DNA from: Hymenobacter gummosus
Lineage (GTDB): Bacteria > Bacteroidota > Bacteroidia > Cytophagales > Hymenobacteraceae
Assembly (NCBI RefSeq): GCF_003970915.1
Contig: NZ_RXOF01000003.1
Coordinates: forward strand, 310,001 to 374,000
Direction of reading: 5' to 3'
DNA: 64,000 nt
The position numbers and the translations under genes were made by a program. A model generated the notes under the pieces. That model ran no database searches and had not been told where the DNA came from. It worked only from the letters and a program-made list of their open reading frames with translations. Shown in pieces: positions 53,933 to 62,268 of the stretch (position 1 is the first letter of the stretch; each line of letters opens with the position of its first letter).

Positions 53933-56900
53933 TACTGCACGTCCAGGCCCGACACGCTCAGGCCGGCCGCGTCGGTGGCCGTGAGCCGGATGCGGTAGCT
54001 GCCGGCGTTAATCATGGTGCCGGTGGAGGAGGCCAGGTAGTTCCACTTGCCGGGCTTGGAGGGCACCAGCTCCACCGTTTCCTCGCGCAGCAAAGTGCCA
54101 TCGGCGGCCGATACCGTGAGCTTGCCGGTGAGCGGACGGCCCACCGGATTGGCGTAGCGCACCGTGAGCGAGTACACGTCGGCCACGCCGGTCTGAATGG
54201 TCCACTCCAGGGCGGCGCCGCTGGCTTCCTTGAAGGTCACGCTTTCCTTGCCGTTGACGGTTTCGCGTGTCAGGCCGGGGCCGCTGAGCCGGGCCGTAGC
54301 GGGCTTGTAGCCGGTGGTGGCCTTCAAATCGTAGGCCGGCTCGATGTTGCTGGTGCGCCCGACGGCCACGAAAGCGGGCAGCAGACCGGGCGCATCGGGG
54401 CCGAGCGTAACGAGGCCGGCGGCCGGGAAGCGGCGGCGGTACACGCGCAGCGCGCGGGCCGCCTGCTGGTTGATGTCGACGGTGGTTTTGGTGTCTTCGT
54501 AGTCTTTCAGCCAGGCCGGCCGGCTGCTTTGCCGGGCATCGACGGCCACGTACACGTCGGCGGCCGTGGTCAGCTGGAACGTGGCGGCGTTCGGGCCCGC
54601 AGTAGCCGGTTTCAGCGGCCGCCGCAGCCACTCCGCCCCGTACAGGGCCGAGGGCAGGCCGCTGAGCGTAGCCGGGGCATCGGTGTAGGGCTGCACGCCG
54701 GTATCCAGCCAGGTTGCGGCCGCCCACTGCCCGGCTTTGGGGTCATTGATTAGCAGGCTGCCGATAACGGCCGGGGCTGCCGGAGCGGGCTTTGCGTTGG
54801 CATCAGCACTGGCCACGGCAATGGCCGAAATCAGCGCCTGCCCGGAGGCTACGCGGGGGAAGGACACCACCAGTTCCCCGCCCGTCACGCGGGTCCGAAC
54901 GGTCTTTTTCAGGGCGGCATCGTGGCCGGCTTCGCGCCAGATATCGAGGTCTTTAAGCACAGTCTGCCCGTTGATGGCCACGTCGAAGAGGCGCCAGCCG
55001 GTGCAGTCCAGGCCGCCGCCGGTGCCCAGCCAGGGCTCGGTGAAGTACAGCTCCACCTGGTACTCGCCGTCGGGCAGCGGGAAGTGGTAGCGCAGCTTGT
55101 CGCGGCCGTAGCGGAAGGTCTGGAACAAGGCCCAGTCGCGGGTGCCCCGAATTGGGTCGAAGGTGCGGCGCTGGCTGGCAAAGAAGGGCGCGAGGCCGGG
55201 AAAGTCTTCGGTCCAGGACGCGGAGCCGGCCGTGCCGGGGCCGGTGCGCGGGCCATCGGAGCTCCAGCGGCTGCCGTGCTCGTCGACGTATGCCGGGCCG
55301 CCGCAGTTCACGCGGTAGAGGTAGTTCAGGCCGGGCTGCGGGGCCGTCAGCGGCTTTGCCTCCACCAGCAGCTTAGCGAAGTTCGGCGCCTGGGGCAGGT
55401 GGTGCAGCACAATAAGGTCGCGCGCCACCTCTTTACCGGCCACGTAGCCCACGGCCTGCAGCACGTTGTAGCGGATGTCGACTTGGTCCCACTGAAAGTG
55501 CGTGCCGAAAGCGCCCTGCTTTTTCCGGCCGAGCGACACGGCGTCCACGTCGTTGAACAACTCCACTTCATCGCAGTTGGAGTACACGATGAGGCTGTCC
55601 TGGCGGCCGGGCGTCAGAAACCGGTCGGGCCAGGTGTGGGAGGCCAGGTACACCATCGGCTCCTTGTCTTTGCGCGCGTAGTGCGAGCGGAACATGTAAA
55701 AGGCGTCGGTGGGCTCTTCCCAGGGCGTGAGCAGGCCCTTGTAGTTCACCGGCCCGATGCGGTCCAATTCCCGCTGCCCTTCGCCGCCCTGCACCCGGCC
55801 GGGGTTGTCGTGGGAGGTCAGCAGCCAGAAAAAGTGGCCGGCCGTCTTGTCTTTAGCCGCTTCCGCCAGGCGCACTTTCAGCTGCATGAGCTGGGCAAAC
55901 CGGTCTTCGCTGTAGGGCCCGGCGTTGATGGCGGGCGGCCCTGAGCGGTGCAGATCGAGGGTGCGCCAGGCGCCGTACTCGCCGATGAGCACCTGCCGCT
56001 CCACGTCGGTGCCGTAGAGGTTCGGGTCGCCGCCGTAGGTGCCGGTCCAGTTCTGGGGCACGTCCCAGTCGGTGCCCTGGCCGCCGTTACAGGTCGTCAC
56101 TTTCCGCTCCCGCGAGGCCGTGGGGTCGAGCTGGCGGATAAGCGCGGTGCACTCCCGAGCGAAGTCGGCCGGCAGAGTGCTTTCGTTTTCCAGGCCCCAG
56201 AGCACGATGGAGGGCGAGTTGCGCCGCTCCTTGATCCAGTCGACGAGCAGGGTCTTGAAGTTCTGGCGGAACTGCGGGGTGTCGTACCACACGTGGGCGG
56301 CCATCTGCGGCCACCACAGCCAGCCCAGGGAGTCCCAGTTGGCCTGGTAGCGCAGGTTGTGGGGCTGGTGGGCGTCGCGGAAGGCGTTGAAGCCGGCCGC
56401 CTTCATCTGCCCCACCCGGGTGCGAACCTGCTCCGGCGTAAAGGCGTGGCTCTGGCCCAGCAGGTGTTCGTACTCGGCAATGCCATTGATGAACACGGGT
56501 TTCCCGTTGAGCAAAAACTGCTTCTGCCCGGCCGCGGCCGCCTTGCCGATGGGCCAGCTGATCCAGCGGATGCCGTAGGGCGTCGTCAGCTCGTCCAGCG
56601 CCTTTTTGCCGGCGCTGATGCGGGTGACGAGCCGGTACAGGTACGGGTCCTGCAAGGACCACAGGTGCGGCTGATTCAGCGGCGGCAGCTGCTGGCGTAG
56701 CTCCAGCGCGGCGCCGGCGGCCAGCTTCTGCCGGCCTTTTACTTCGGCCACTACCCTACCCTGCCGGTCCAGCAGCTGGTTGAGCACCGTCAGCGTCTGG
56801 GTTTTGGCGCCGTAGTTTTTCAGCTCGGTCGTCACGTTCAGCCGGGCGGCTTGGGCGGTCAGGGTGGAGTCGGCCCAGATGTGCACGCCGAAGGGCTGGA

Positions 56901-57507
56901 TGCGGGTGGCGCTGGTGGTGACGAGGGCCACCGGGCGGAAGATGCCCAGCGGTTGGGAGCCTTCTGAAAAGCCCCGCTCCTCGGAGCAGCCCCCGCAGAC
57001 CCAGGGCAAATCCTGAATGCCGGCGGGGTGGTCGGCGCGCACGGCCAGCAGATTCGCGCCACCGTCGCGGCGCAGCGCCTCGGTCACGTCCAGCGTGAAG
57101 GTGGTGCGCCCCCCGGCGTGCGTGCCGACTTGCCGGCCGTTCAGCCAGACGGTGGCGTAGGAGCCCACGCCCTCGAAAAACAGGAAGCTGCGCTGCTCCT
57201 TGCCCGGCGCAGGGGCCGTGAACGTTTTGCGGTACCAGGCATAGCCGTGGCGGTTGCCGTGGCGCTGCCGGCGGTAGCCCTCGTAGGCGTCCCAGTTGTG
57301 GGGCACGGCCACCGGCTGCCAGCTCTTGTCGTCGTATTCGGCCCGCTCAAAGCCGTTGTGGGCCTGCTGATTCCGGTCGTCGGCCGCCGTGCGCCAGCCG
57401 TCGAGTAGCGGCAGCTCGGTGCGCAGCGCAGTTTGGGCCTGTACTCCGGCCGTGGTCAGCAGCAGGAGCAGCAGGAAGAGCGGACGGGGTAAGAAATGAC
57501 TTCGCAT
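53932..57507 (-). CDS. GH2-family glycosidase with malectin-like domain
   Basis: A 1191-residue secreted enzyme, signal peptide ending 'TTAGVQAQT'. The jelly roll ('AVPHNWDAYEGYRRQRHGNR', 'WLNGRQVGTHAGGRTTF'), immunoglobulin-like domain and TIM barrel of GH2 are present. The acid/base is Glu442 in LWGLENEST and the nucleophile Glu510 in LIGEYGAWR. From about residue 725 a malectin-type domain begins (LYRVNCGGPAYVDEHGSRWS) and ends near 'GGELVVSFPRVASGQALISA'. A C-terminal sandwich with 'WTIQTGVADVYSLTVRYANP' follows. It is more than 200 residues longer than the other GH2 in this locus and shares only the family plan. Substrate unknown; beta-galactosidase type is the default. Confidence 0.9.
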   Translation of the reverse strand: MRSHFLPRPLFLLLLLLTTAGVQAQTALRTELPLLDGWRTAADDRNQQAHNGFERAEYDDKSWQPVAVPHNWDAYEGYRRQRHGNRHGYAWYRKTFTAPAPGKEQRSFLFFEGVGSYATVWLNGRQVGTHAGGRTTFTLDVTEALRRDGGANLLAVRADHPAGIQDLPWVCGGCSEERGFSEGSQPLGIFRPVALVTTSATRIQPFGVHIWADSTLTAQAARLNVTTELKNYGAKTQTLTVLNQLLDRQGRVVAEVKGRQKLAAGAALELRQQLPPLNQPHLWSLQDPYLYRLVTRISAGKKALDELTTPYGIRWISWPIGKAAAAGQKQFLLNGKPVFINGIAEYEHLLGQSHAFTPEQVRTRVGQMKAAGFNAFRDAHQPHNLRYQANWDSLGWLWWPQMAAHVWYDTPQFRQNFKTLLVDWIKERRNSPSIVLWGLENESTLPADFARECTALIRQLDPTASRERKVTTCNGGQGTDWDVPQNWTGTYGGDPNLYGTDVERQVLIGEYGAWRTLDLHRSGPPAINAGPYSEDRFAQLMQLKVRLAEAAKDKTAGHFFWLLTSHDNPGRVQGGEGQRELDRIGPVNYKGLLTPWEEPTDAFYMFRSHYARKDKEPMVYLASHTWPDRFLTPGRQDSLIVYSNCDEVELFNDVDAVSLGRKKQGAFGTHFQWDQVDIRYNVLQAVGYVAGKEVARDLIVLHHLPQAPNFAKLLVEAKPLTAPQPGLNYLYRVNCGGPAYVDEHGSRWSSDGPRTGPGTAGSASWTEDFPGLAPFFASQRRTFDPIRGTRDWALFQTFRYGRDKLRYHFPLPDGEYQVELYFTEPWLGTGGGLDCTGWRLFDVAINGQTVLKDLDIWREAGHDAALKKTVRTRVTGGELVVSFPRVASGQALISAIAVASADANAKPAPAAPAVIGSLLINDPKAGQWAAATWLDTGVQPYTDAPATLSGLPSALYGAEWLRRPLKPATAGPNAATFQLTTAADVYVAVDARQSSRPAWLKDYEDTKTTVDINQQAARALRVYRRRFPAAGLVTLGPDAPGLLPAFVAVGRTSNIEPAYDLKATTGYKPATARLSGPGLTRETVNGKESVTFKEASGAALEWTIQTGVADVYSLTVRYANPVGRPLTGKLTVSAADGTLLREETVELVPSKPGKWNYLASSTGTMINAGSYRIRLTATDAAGLSVSGLDVQ

Positions 57508-57536
57508 GAGGCTATTTGAGGGCTACCGCAGCTAGA

Positions 57537-57581
57537 CTAGAATCAGCTCCCCTGCTCAGCTGAGGAGGGGAGCTGATTCTA
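57537..57581. terminator. Compact family C hairpin behind GH95
   Basis: CTAGAATCAGCTCCCCT and AGGGGAGCTGATTCTAG form a 17-bp perfect stem three bases downstream of the GH95 stop and 29 bases before the GH2 start. It probably ends or lowers read-through from GH95. There is no clear T-tract. Confidence 0.65.
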
Positions 57582-57584
57582 GCT

Positions 57585-60392
57585 CTAGATCTTCCGAAGC
57601 TCACCATTGAACTGGTAGGTTTTACCGGCTTTCGTGTTCAGGCTGAGCTTTTGGTCGCCGTAGCGCAGCTCGCAGGGCTGGCCGGCTTCCGATTTTATTT
57701 CCACCGCGCTCAGCTTACCGGCCTGCCAGCGCAGGTTCACGATGAAGCCGCCGCGGGCGCGCAGGCCGCGCACTTCGCCGCTGGGCCAGGCCGCGGGCAG
57801 AGCGGGCAGCAGGTCCAGGTAGCCGGCGTGGCTTTGCACGAGCATTTCGGCCATGCCGGCTGCCCCGCCGAAGTTGCCGTCGATCTGGAAGGGCGGGTGG
57901 GCGTCGAACAGGTTGTGGTACACCCCGCCCCGCTCGCTGCCGGTGCCGGTTTCGGCCGGAGCCAGCAGGTTTTCGAGGATGCGCAGGGCGTGGTTGCCGT
58001 CGCGCAGGCGGGCCCAGAGGTTGACTTTCCAGGCCAGGCTCCAGCCGGTGCCCTCGTCGCCGCGCTGCAGCAGGGAGGTGCGGGCGGCCTGGGTCAGCCG
58101 CTGGTCGGCCCATGGGATGTCGGTGCCCGGAAACACGCCCCAGAGGTGCGAGACGTGGCGGTGAGTGTCCTTGGGGTCGTCCTTATCCTCCAACCACTCC
58201 TGCAGCTGCCCGTGCCGGCCCACCTGGTTCGGGGCCAGCTGCCGGGCTTTATCGGTGAGCTGCTGACGCAACTCCGCATCCACGCCCAGGACTTCGGCGG
58301 CGGCGCTGGTGGTCCGCAGCAGCTCCCGAATGATCTGGTGGTCCATCGTGGGGCCGGCCACCAGCCCGCCGTGCTCGGGCGAGTTGGAGGGCGTGCTGAT
58401 CAGCCAGCCGGTACGCTCGTCCTTCACCAGGAAGTCGAGAAAAAACTGACTGGCCTGCTTCAGCACCGGGTATTGCCGGCGCAGAAATGTTTTGTCCTGC
58501 GTGAACTGGTAATGCTCCCAGATGGGCTGCGTGAGCCAGGCCGCGCCCGTCACCCAGATGCCGTGGTTCGAGGCGTTGATGGGCGCCGTGCCGCGCCACA
58601 GGTCGGTGTTGTGGTGCAGCACCCAGCCGCCGGCGTTGTAGTGCTCCTTAGCCGTGACTTTACCCGCTTCGGCCGCTTCCTGAATCAGCCCGAACAGCGG
58701 CGCCGTGCAGGCCGACAGGCCCAGCAGCTCGGCCGGCCAGTAGTTCATCTGCAGGTTGATGTTGGTGGTGTACTTGCTGCCCCAGGAAGGCGTCAAGGAC
58801 TCGTTCCACAAGCCCTGCAGGTTGGCCGGCTGCCCGCCCGCGCGGGAAGAGGAAATCAGCAAATAGCGGCCGTACTGCAGGTACAGGGCCAGCAGCGCGG
58901 GGTCGGCCGTGGGGCTGAACTGCCGGATCCGCTCGTCGGTGAAGAGCAGCTTTTCGTTCGGCCCGTGGCCCAGGTCGACGGCGAAGGTGTTGAACAGCTG
59001 CTGAAAATCGCGCTGGTGCTCCCGCTGGAGCTTGCCGAAGCTCTGGCCGCTCACGCCGCGCATGAAGGCGGCGGCGCGCTTTTCGGGGTCGGCGGCCGTG
59101 TGCTGGTAGTCCTCGAAATTGGTGGCGGCCGTCAGGTACAGCGTCACTTCGTCGGCACCTTCCACCTGGATTTGCTGGTCGGTAACCGTCACGCGGCCGT
59201 TTCTGGCGGCCACGCGCAGGTAGCTCACGCCGCGCAGCACCCCGTCGCGCACCTGCACGGCCAGGGCCAGCGTGTGGTCGTCCACGCGGTAGCTGCGGCG
59301 CTGCTGGTGCGGGCTGTCGAAGCGGGCCGTGAAGGTCAGGCTGCCTTTCAGCCCGGCGCTTAGATGACCGATGATGGCGTTGCGCGGGTGGCTGGCAAAA
59401 TACTCCCGGATGTACGGCACGCCGTTGTGCTTGTAGGCCGTCACGGTTTCCGCCCGATCAATATTCAGCCGCCGGACATACGCGCTGGCTTCGGCGTGCG
59501 GGAAGTCCAGCAGCACGTCGCCGAAGGGCTGGTAGGCAGCCTGAAAGGTGGGCGTCAGCGGCGGATTCTGGTCCTGCACCCAGTACTGCCAGCCGGGGTT
59601 CAGGGCTACGCCGGTGGCCGGGTCGGCGCCCTCGGGGTAGGCCACGAACACCGGTTGCTGCTCCTTCACCCCGATCAGCCCGCCCTTGTCGTAGTAGTTG
59701 ATAACCTGGATGAGCACCTCGTTGTGGCCGGCCTTCAGCGCGGCTGCGGGCACCCGGTAGCGCCGCTTCTTGGTCGTGCCCTCGTCGGTACCGACGAGCT
59801 GACCGTTGACGTAGGTCAGGTCCTGGTCGCGGATGCGGCCCAGGCTCAGCGTCAGGTCTTTGCCGGCCCAGGCGGCGGGCAGCTCGAAGCTCGTGCGCAG
59901 CCACACGGCCCCGTCGAGGCCTTCGAGGCCGGCGGCCTCCCAGCCGTTGGGCGTGGGGATGCGGATGGGCTGCCAGCCGGGGGCAGCCGCGGCCTGCGCG
60001 GCACCCACGGCCTTGATGCGCTGCAGCCAGGCGGCTTTTTGCGGCTCGTAGCCTTCTTCGTGGTCTTTCAGGCCCATGAAGTGCTCCGCGGCCAGGGCTT
60101 CGGCCTCGGCCTGCTTGCCCTGGGCCAGCAGCTGCCGGATTTGCGGCAGGTACCGGGCGGCACCGGGGCGGGCGTAGGGGCGCGGGCGGCCGGTCCAGAA
60201 GGTGGTTTCGTTGAACTGCAGCCGCTCCTGCCCCACCCCGCCGAACACCATGGCGCCGAGGCGGCCGTTGCCCAGGGGTAGGGCGTCGGTCCACTTCTCG
60301 GCGGGTTTGTTGTACCACAGCGTCAGCGGCTGCTGGGCGGCGGCGGTGAGGCTGAGGAGCAGCGTCAGGAGGAGGATGGGCAGGCGGATCAT
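57585..60392 (-). CDS. GH95 alpha-L-fucosidase/alpha-L-galactosidase with inserted jelly-roll domain
   Basis: A 935-residue secreted enzyme. LWYNKPAEKWTDALPLGNGR with 'MVFGGVGQERLQFNETTFWT' is the GH95 opening. Catalytic residues align in type with Bifidobacterium AfcA: Asn544 and Asn546 in TNINLQMNYW, Glu673 in NSPEHG, Asp838 in QIDGNFGG. Around residues 125-265 there is a block not usual in GH95. It begins 'GWQPIRIPTPNGWEAAGLEG', has 'SLGRIRDQDLTYVNGQLVGT' and ends 'NEVLIQVINYYDKGGLIG'. This looks like the galactose-binding jelly roll of acetylesterase-type proteins, inserted into the N-terminal sandwich. RG-II carries L-galactose and fucose, and GH95 includes an RG-II alpha-L-galactosidase. 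Confidence 0.9.
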   Translation of the reverse strand: MIRLPILLLTLLLSLTAAAQQPLTLWYNKPAEKWTDALPLGNGRLGAMVFGGVGQERLQFNETTFWTGRPRPYARPGAARYLPQIRQLLAQGKQAEAEALAAEHFMGLKDHEEGYEPQKAAWLQRIKAVGAAQAAAAPGWQPIRIPTPNGWEAAGLEGLDGAVWLRTSFELPAAWAGKDLTLSLGRIRDQDLTYVNGQLVGTDEGTTKKRRYRVPAAALKAGHNEVLIQVINYYDKGGLIGVKEQQPVFVAYPEGADPATGVALNPGWQYWVQDQNPPLTPTFQAAYQPFGDVLLDFPHAEASAYVRRLNIDRAETVTAYKHNGVPYIREYFASHPRNAIIGHLSAGLKGSLTFTARFDSPHQQRRSYRVDDHTLALAVQVRDGVLRGVSYLRVAARNGRVTVTDQQIQVEGADEVTLYLTAATNFEDYQHTAADPEKRAAAFMRGVSGQSFGKLQREHQRDFQQLFNTFAVDLGHGPNEKLLFTDERIRQFSPTADPALLALYLQYGRYLLISSSRAGGQPANLQGLWNESLTPSWGSKYTTNINLQMNYWPAELLGLSACTAPLFGLIQEAAEAGKVTAKEHYNAGGWVLHHNTDLWRGTAPINASNHGIWVTGAAWLTQPIWEHYQFTQDKTFLRRQYPVLKQASQFFLDFLVKDERTGWLISTPSNSPEHGGLVAGPTMDHQIIRELLRTTSAAAEVLGVDAELRQQLTDKARQLAPNQVGRHGQLQEWLEDKDDPKDTHRHVSHLWGVFPGTDIPWADQRLTQAARTSLLQRGDEGTGWSLAWKVNLWARLRDGNHALRILENLLAPAETGTGSERGGVYHNLFDAHPPFQIDGNFGGAAGMAEMLVQSHAGYLDLLPALPAAWPSGEVRGLRARGGFIVNLRWQAGKLSAVEIKSEAGQPCELRYGDQKLSLNTKAGKTYQFNGELRKI

Positions 60393-60400
60393 ACGATTGG

Positions 60401-60449
60401 TTCCCGCAGAGGTGCGCTGAGGATTTCGCGGAGGTTCGCAGAGCTGTTC
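60401..60449. repeat. Family D repeat arm
   Basis: TTCCCGCAGAGGTGCGCTGA then GGAGGTTCGCAGAGCTG. It occupies the entire gap between the GH28 stop and the GH95 start. Confidence 0.75.
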
Positions 60450-62056
60450 TAGCGGCGTTCAGGAGCCGCCGGCACTTCAGTAGCAGTTACTTCCACCGGC
60501 TGCTTTACTTCCTCACCCTTGGTAATCGGGGTTTTCAGCGCCTTCAGGTAGTTGTTCTGCAGCACGATGCCGCGGGTGTCGGCGCCTTTCAGCTTCAGGA
60601 AGGTGTCGGTGCCGAGGGCCGGGAAGCAGTTGTACACGAAGGCTTCGGCCACGTTGCCCAGCTCCACCAGCGGGGCGCCGGCGGGCACCTGGCCGCGCAG
60701 GCCGTCGAGGCGGAGCTGCTGGGCGTTTTCGGCGCGCACGGCCGGCCCAATCTGGGTGTTGACCTGCACGTTGTGGAAGGCTACGTTGCGGGCTTCGCGC
60801 ACGGTGAAGCCCTGCTTGGCGTCGAGGTTCAGGTTGGAGAAGGTCACGTTTTCGATGGGCATTTCGCTCAGCCCGTTCAGCAAACCGGCCTGGTTGCCCT
60901 CGGCGGTAATGTTGCTGAAGTGGATGTTGCGGAAGCGCGGCGTGCGCTCCGACACCGGCTCGGGCTGGGAGTTGGCGTACTGCATGTCGAGCACGATAAT
61001 CTGCTCCCGGATATTCTTCATCACCACGTTATCCACGCGAATGTCCTCCACCACCCCGCCGCGGCCGCGGGCCGTCTTGATGCGGATGCCCCGGTCGGTG
61101 CCGTCGAATACGCAGTTCGAGATGGTGATTTTCTTCACCCCGCCCGACATTTCCGAGCCGATAACCACCCCGCCGTGCCCGCTCAGCATGGTGCAGTTGG
61201 TGATGGTGTAGTTTTCGGCCGGCACGTTCATCTGCCGCCCCGCCCGGTCCTTGCCCGATTTGATGGTGATGCAGTCGTCGCCGACGCTGATGTGGCAGTC
61301 GGAGATGTGCACGTTGCGGCAGGACTCGGGGTTGATGCCATCCGTGTTCGGCGACTTGGGGTTGTTGATGGTCACGCCCGTCACCGTCACGTTGTCGCAG
61401 AACTCGGGGTTGACGGTCCAGAACGGCGAGTTGCGGATGGTAATGCCCTCGATGCGCACGTTCTTGCAGTACATCGGCTGGATGAAAGGCGGACGCATAA
61501 AGCCGCGCTCAATCACGCCCGGCAGATCGGGCTTCAGAATATCCTTGTTCAGCCGGAAAAACTCCTGCTGCCACTTCGAATCCTGGCTGGCCCTGGACTT
61601 GCCCTCCGCGAAGTCCCACCACTTCTTGCCCTGCCCGTCGATGATGCCCCGGCCCTTGATGGTGATATTCTCCGCTTTGTAGGCGTAGAACAAGGGCGAG
61701 AAGCTGGTAATGTCGATGCCCTCGTAGCGGGTGGGCACCATCGGCAGGTAGTCGTCGAAATTGTCGCTGAAGTACAGAATGGCCCCGGCGTCAATGTCGA
61801 TGGTGATGTTGCTTTTCAGGTGAATCGGGCCGGTGCGGTACTTGCCGGCCGGGAAATACACCGTGCCCCCGCCCGCCTTGCTGGCCGCCGCAATGGCCTT
61901 GCGGATGCCCTCGGTGCTGAGCTTGGTGCTGTCGTTGCGGGCCCCGTACTTGAGCACGTTGTAGTACTGCTGGGCCTGGGCGGCGGAGGTGCCGAGCAGC
62001 AGAAGCAGCAGACCGAGGAAGGAGCGGCGCAAGGAAGCAGGGAAAGTATGAGTCAT
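60449..62056 (-). CDS. GH28 polygalacturonase-family enzyme
   Basis: A 535-residue secreted beta-helix protein with signal peptide ending 'LGTSAAQAQ'. All four GH28 site motifs are visible: NTDGI (Asp239), GDDCI (Asp260, Asp261), GHGG (His294) and RIK near residue 326. It hydrolyses alpha-1,4-galacturonan. Its length exceeds the usual 400-450 residues because of C-terminal helix extensions ('NLNLDAKQGFTVREARNVAF' onward). RG-II loci of Bacteroides carry GH28 enzymes that act on the backbone. It is directly upstream of GH95. Confidence 0.95.
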   Translation of the reverse strand: MTHTFPASLRRSFLGLLLLLLGTSAAQAQQYYNVLKYGARNDSTKLSTEGIRKAIAAASKAGGGTVYFPAGKYRTGPIHLKSNITIDIDAGAILYFSDNFDDYLPMVPTRYEGIDITSFSPLFYAYKAENITIKGRGIIDGQGKKWWDFAEGKSRASQDSKWQQEFFRLNKDILKPDLPGVIERGFMRPPFIQPMYCKNVRIEGITIRNSPFWTVNPEFCDNVTVTGVTINNPKSPNTDGINPESCRNVHISDCHISVGDDCITIKSGKDRAGRQMNVPAENYTITNCTMLSGHGGVVIGSEMSGGVKKITISNCVFDGTDRGIRIKTARGRGGVVEDIRVDNVVMKNIREQIIVLDMQYANSQPEPVSERTPRFRNIHFSNITAEGNQAGLLNGLSEMPIENVTFSNLNLDAKQGFTVREARNVAFHNVQVNTQIGPAVRAENAQQLRLDGLRGQVPAGAPLVELGNVAEAFVYNCFPALGTDTFLKLKGADTRGIVLQNNYLKALKTPITKGEEVKQPVEVTATEVPAAPERR

Positions 62057-62100
62057 GGTAAGAGTCGCTTTAAGCTATGGCTGGCCTGCTCAATCAGGCC

Positions 62101-62249
62101 GTCATGCTGAGCTTGCCGAAGCATCTCTACCGCTTCGTTGAATAGTACCTGACGAAGCGGTAGAGATGCTTCGGCAAGCTCAGCATGACGTTCTTTTCTC
62201 AGTCGGTCAACGTCAGCACGCGAGATGTCTCGGCAAGCTCGACATGACG
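62101..62249. repeat. Family A palindromic repeat pair plus an extra arm
   Basis: Inverted arms GTCATGCTGAGCTTGCCGAA and complement (62101-62189) are followed by a lone arm of the second family A type (GTCAGCACGCGAGATGTCTC, 62212-62249). They fill the gap between the (alpha/alpha)6 enzyme and GH28. Confidence 0.85.
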
Positions 62250-62268
62250 TTCTGGGTTCCTTCCTGTA

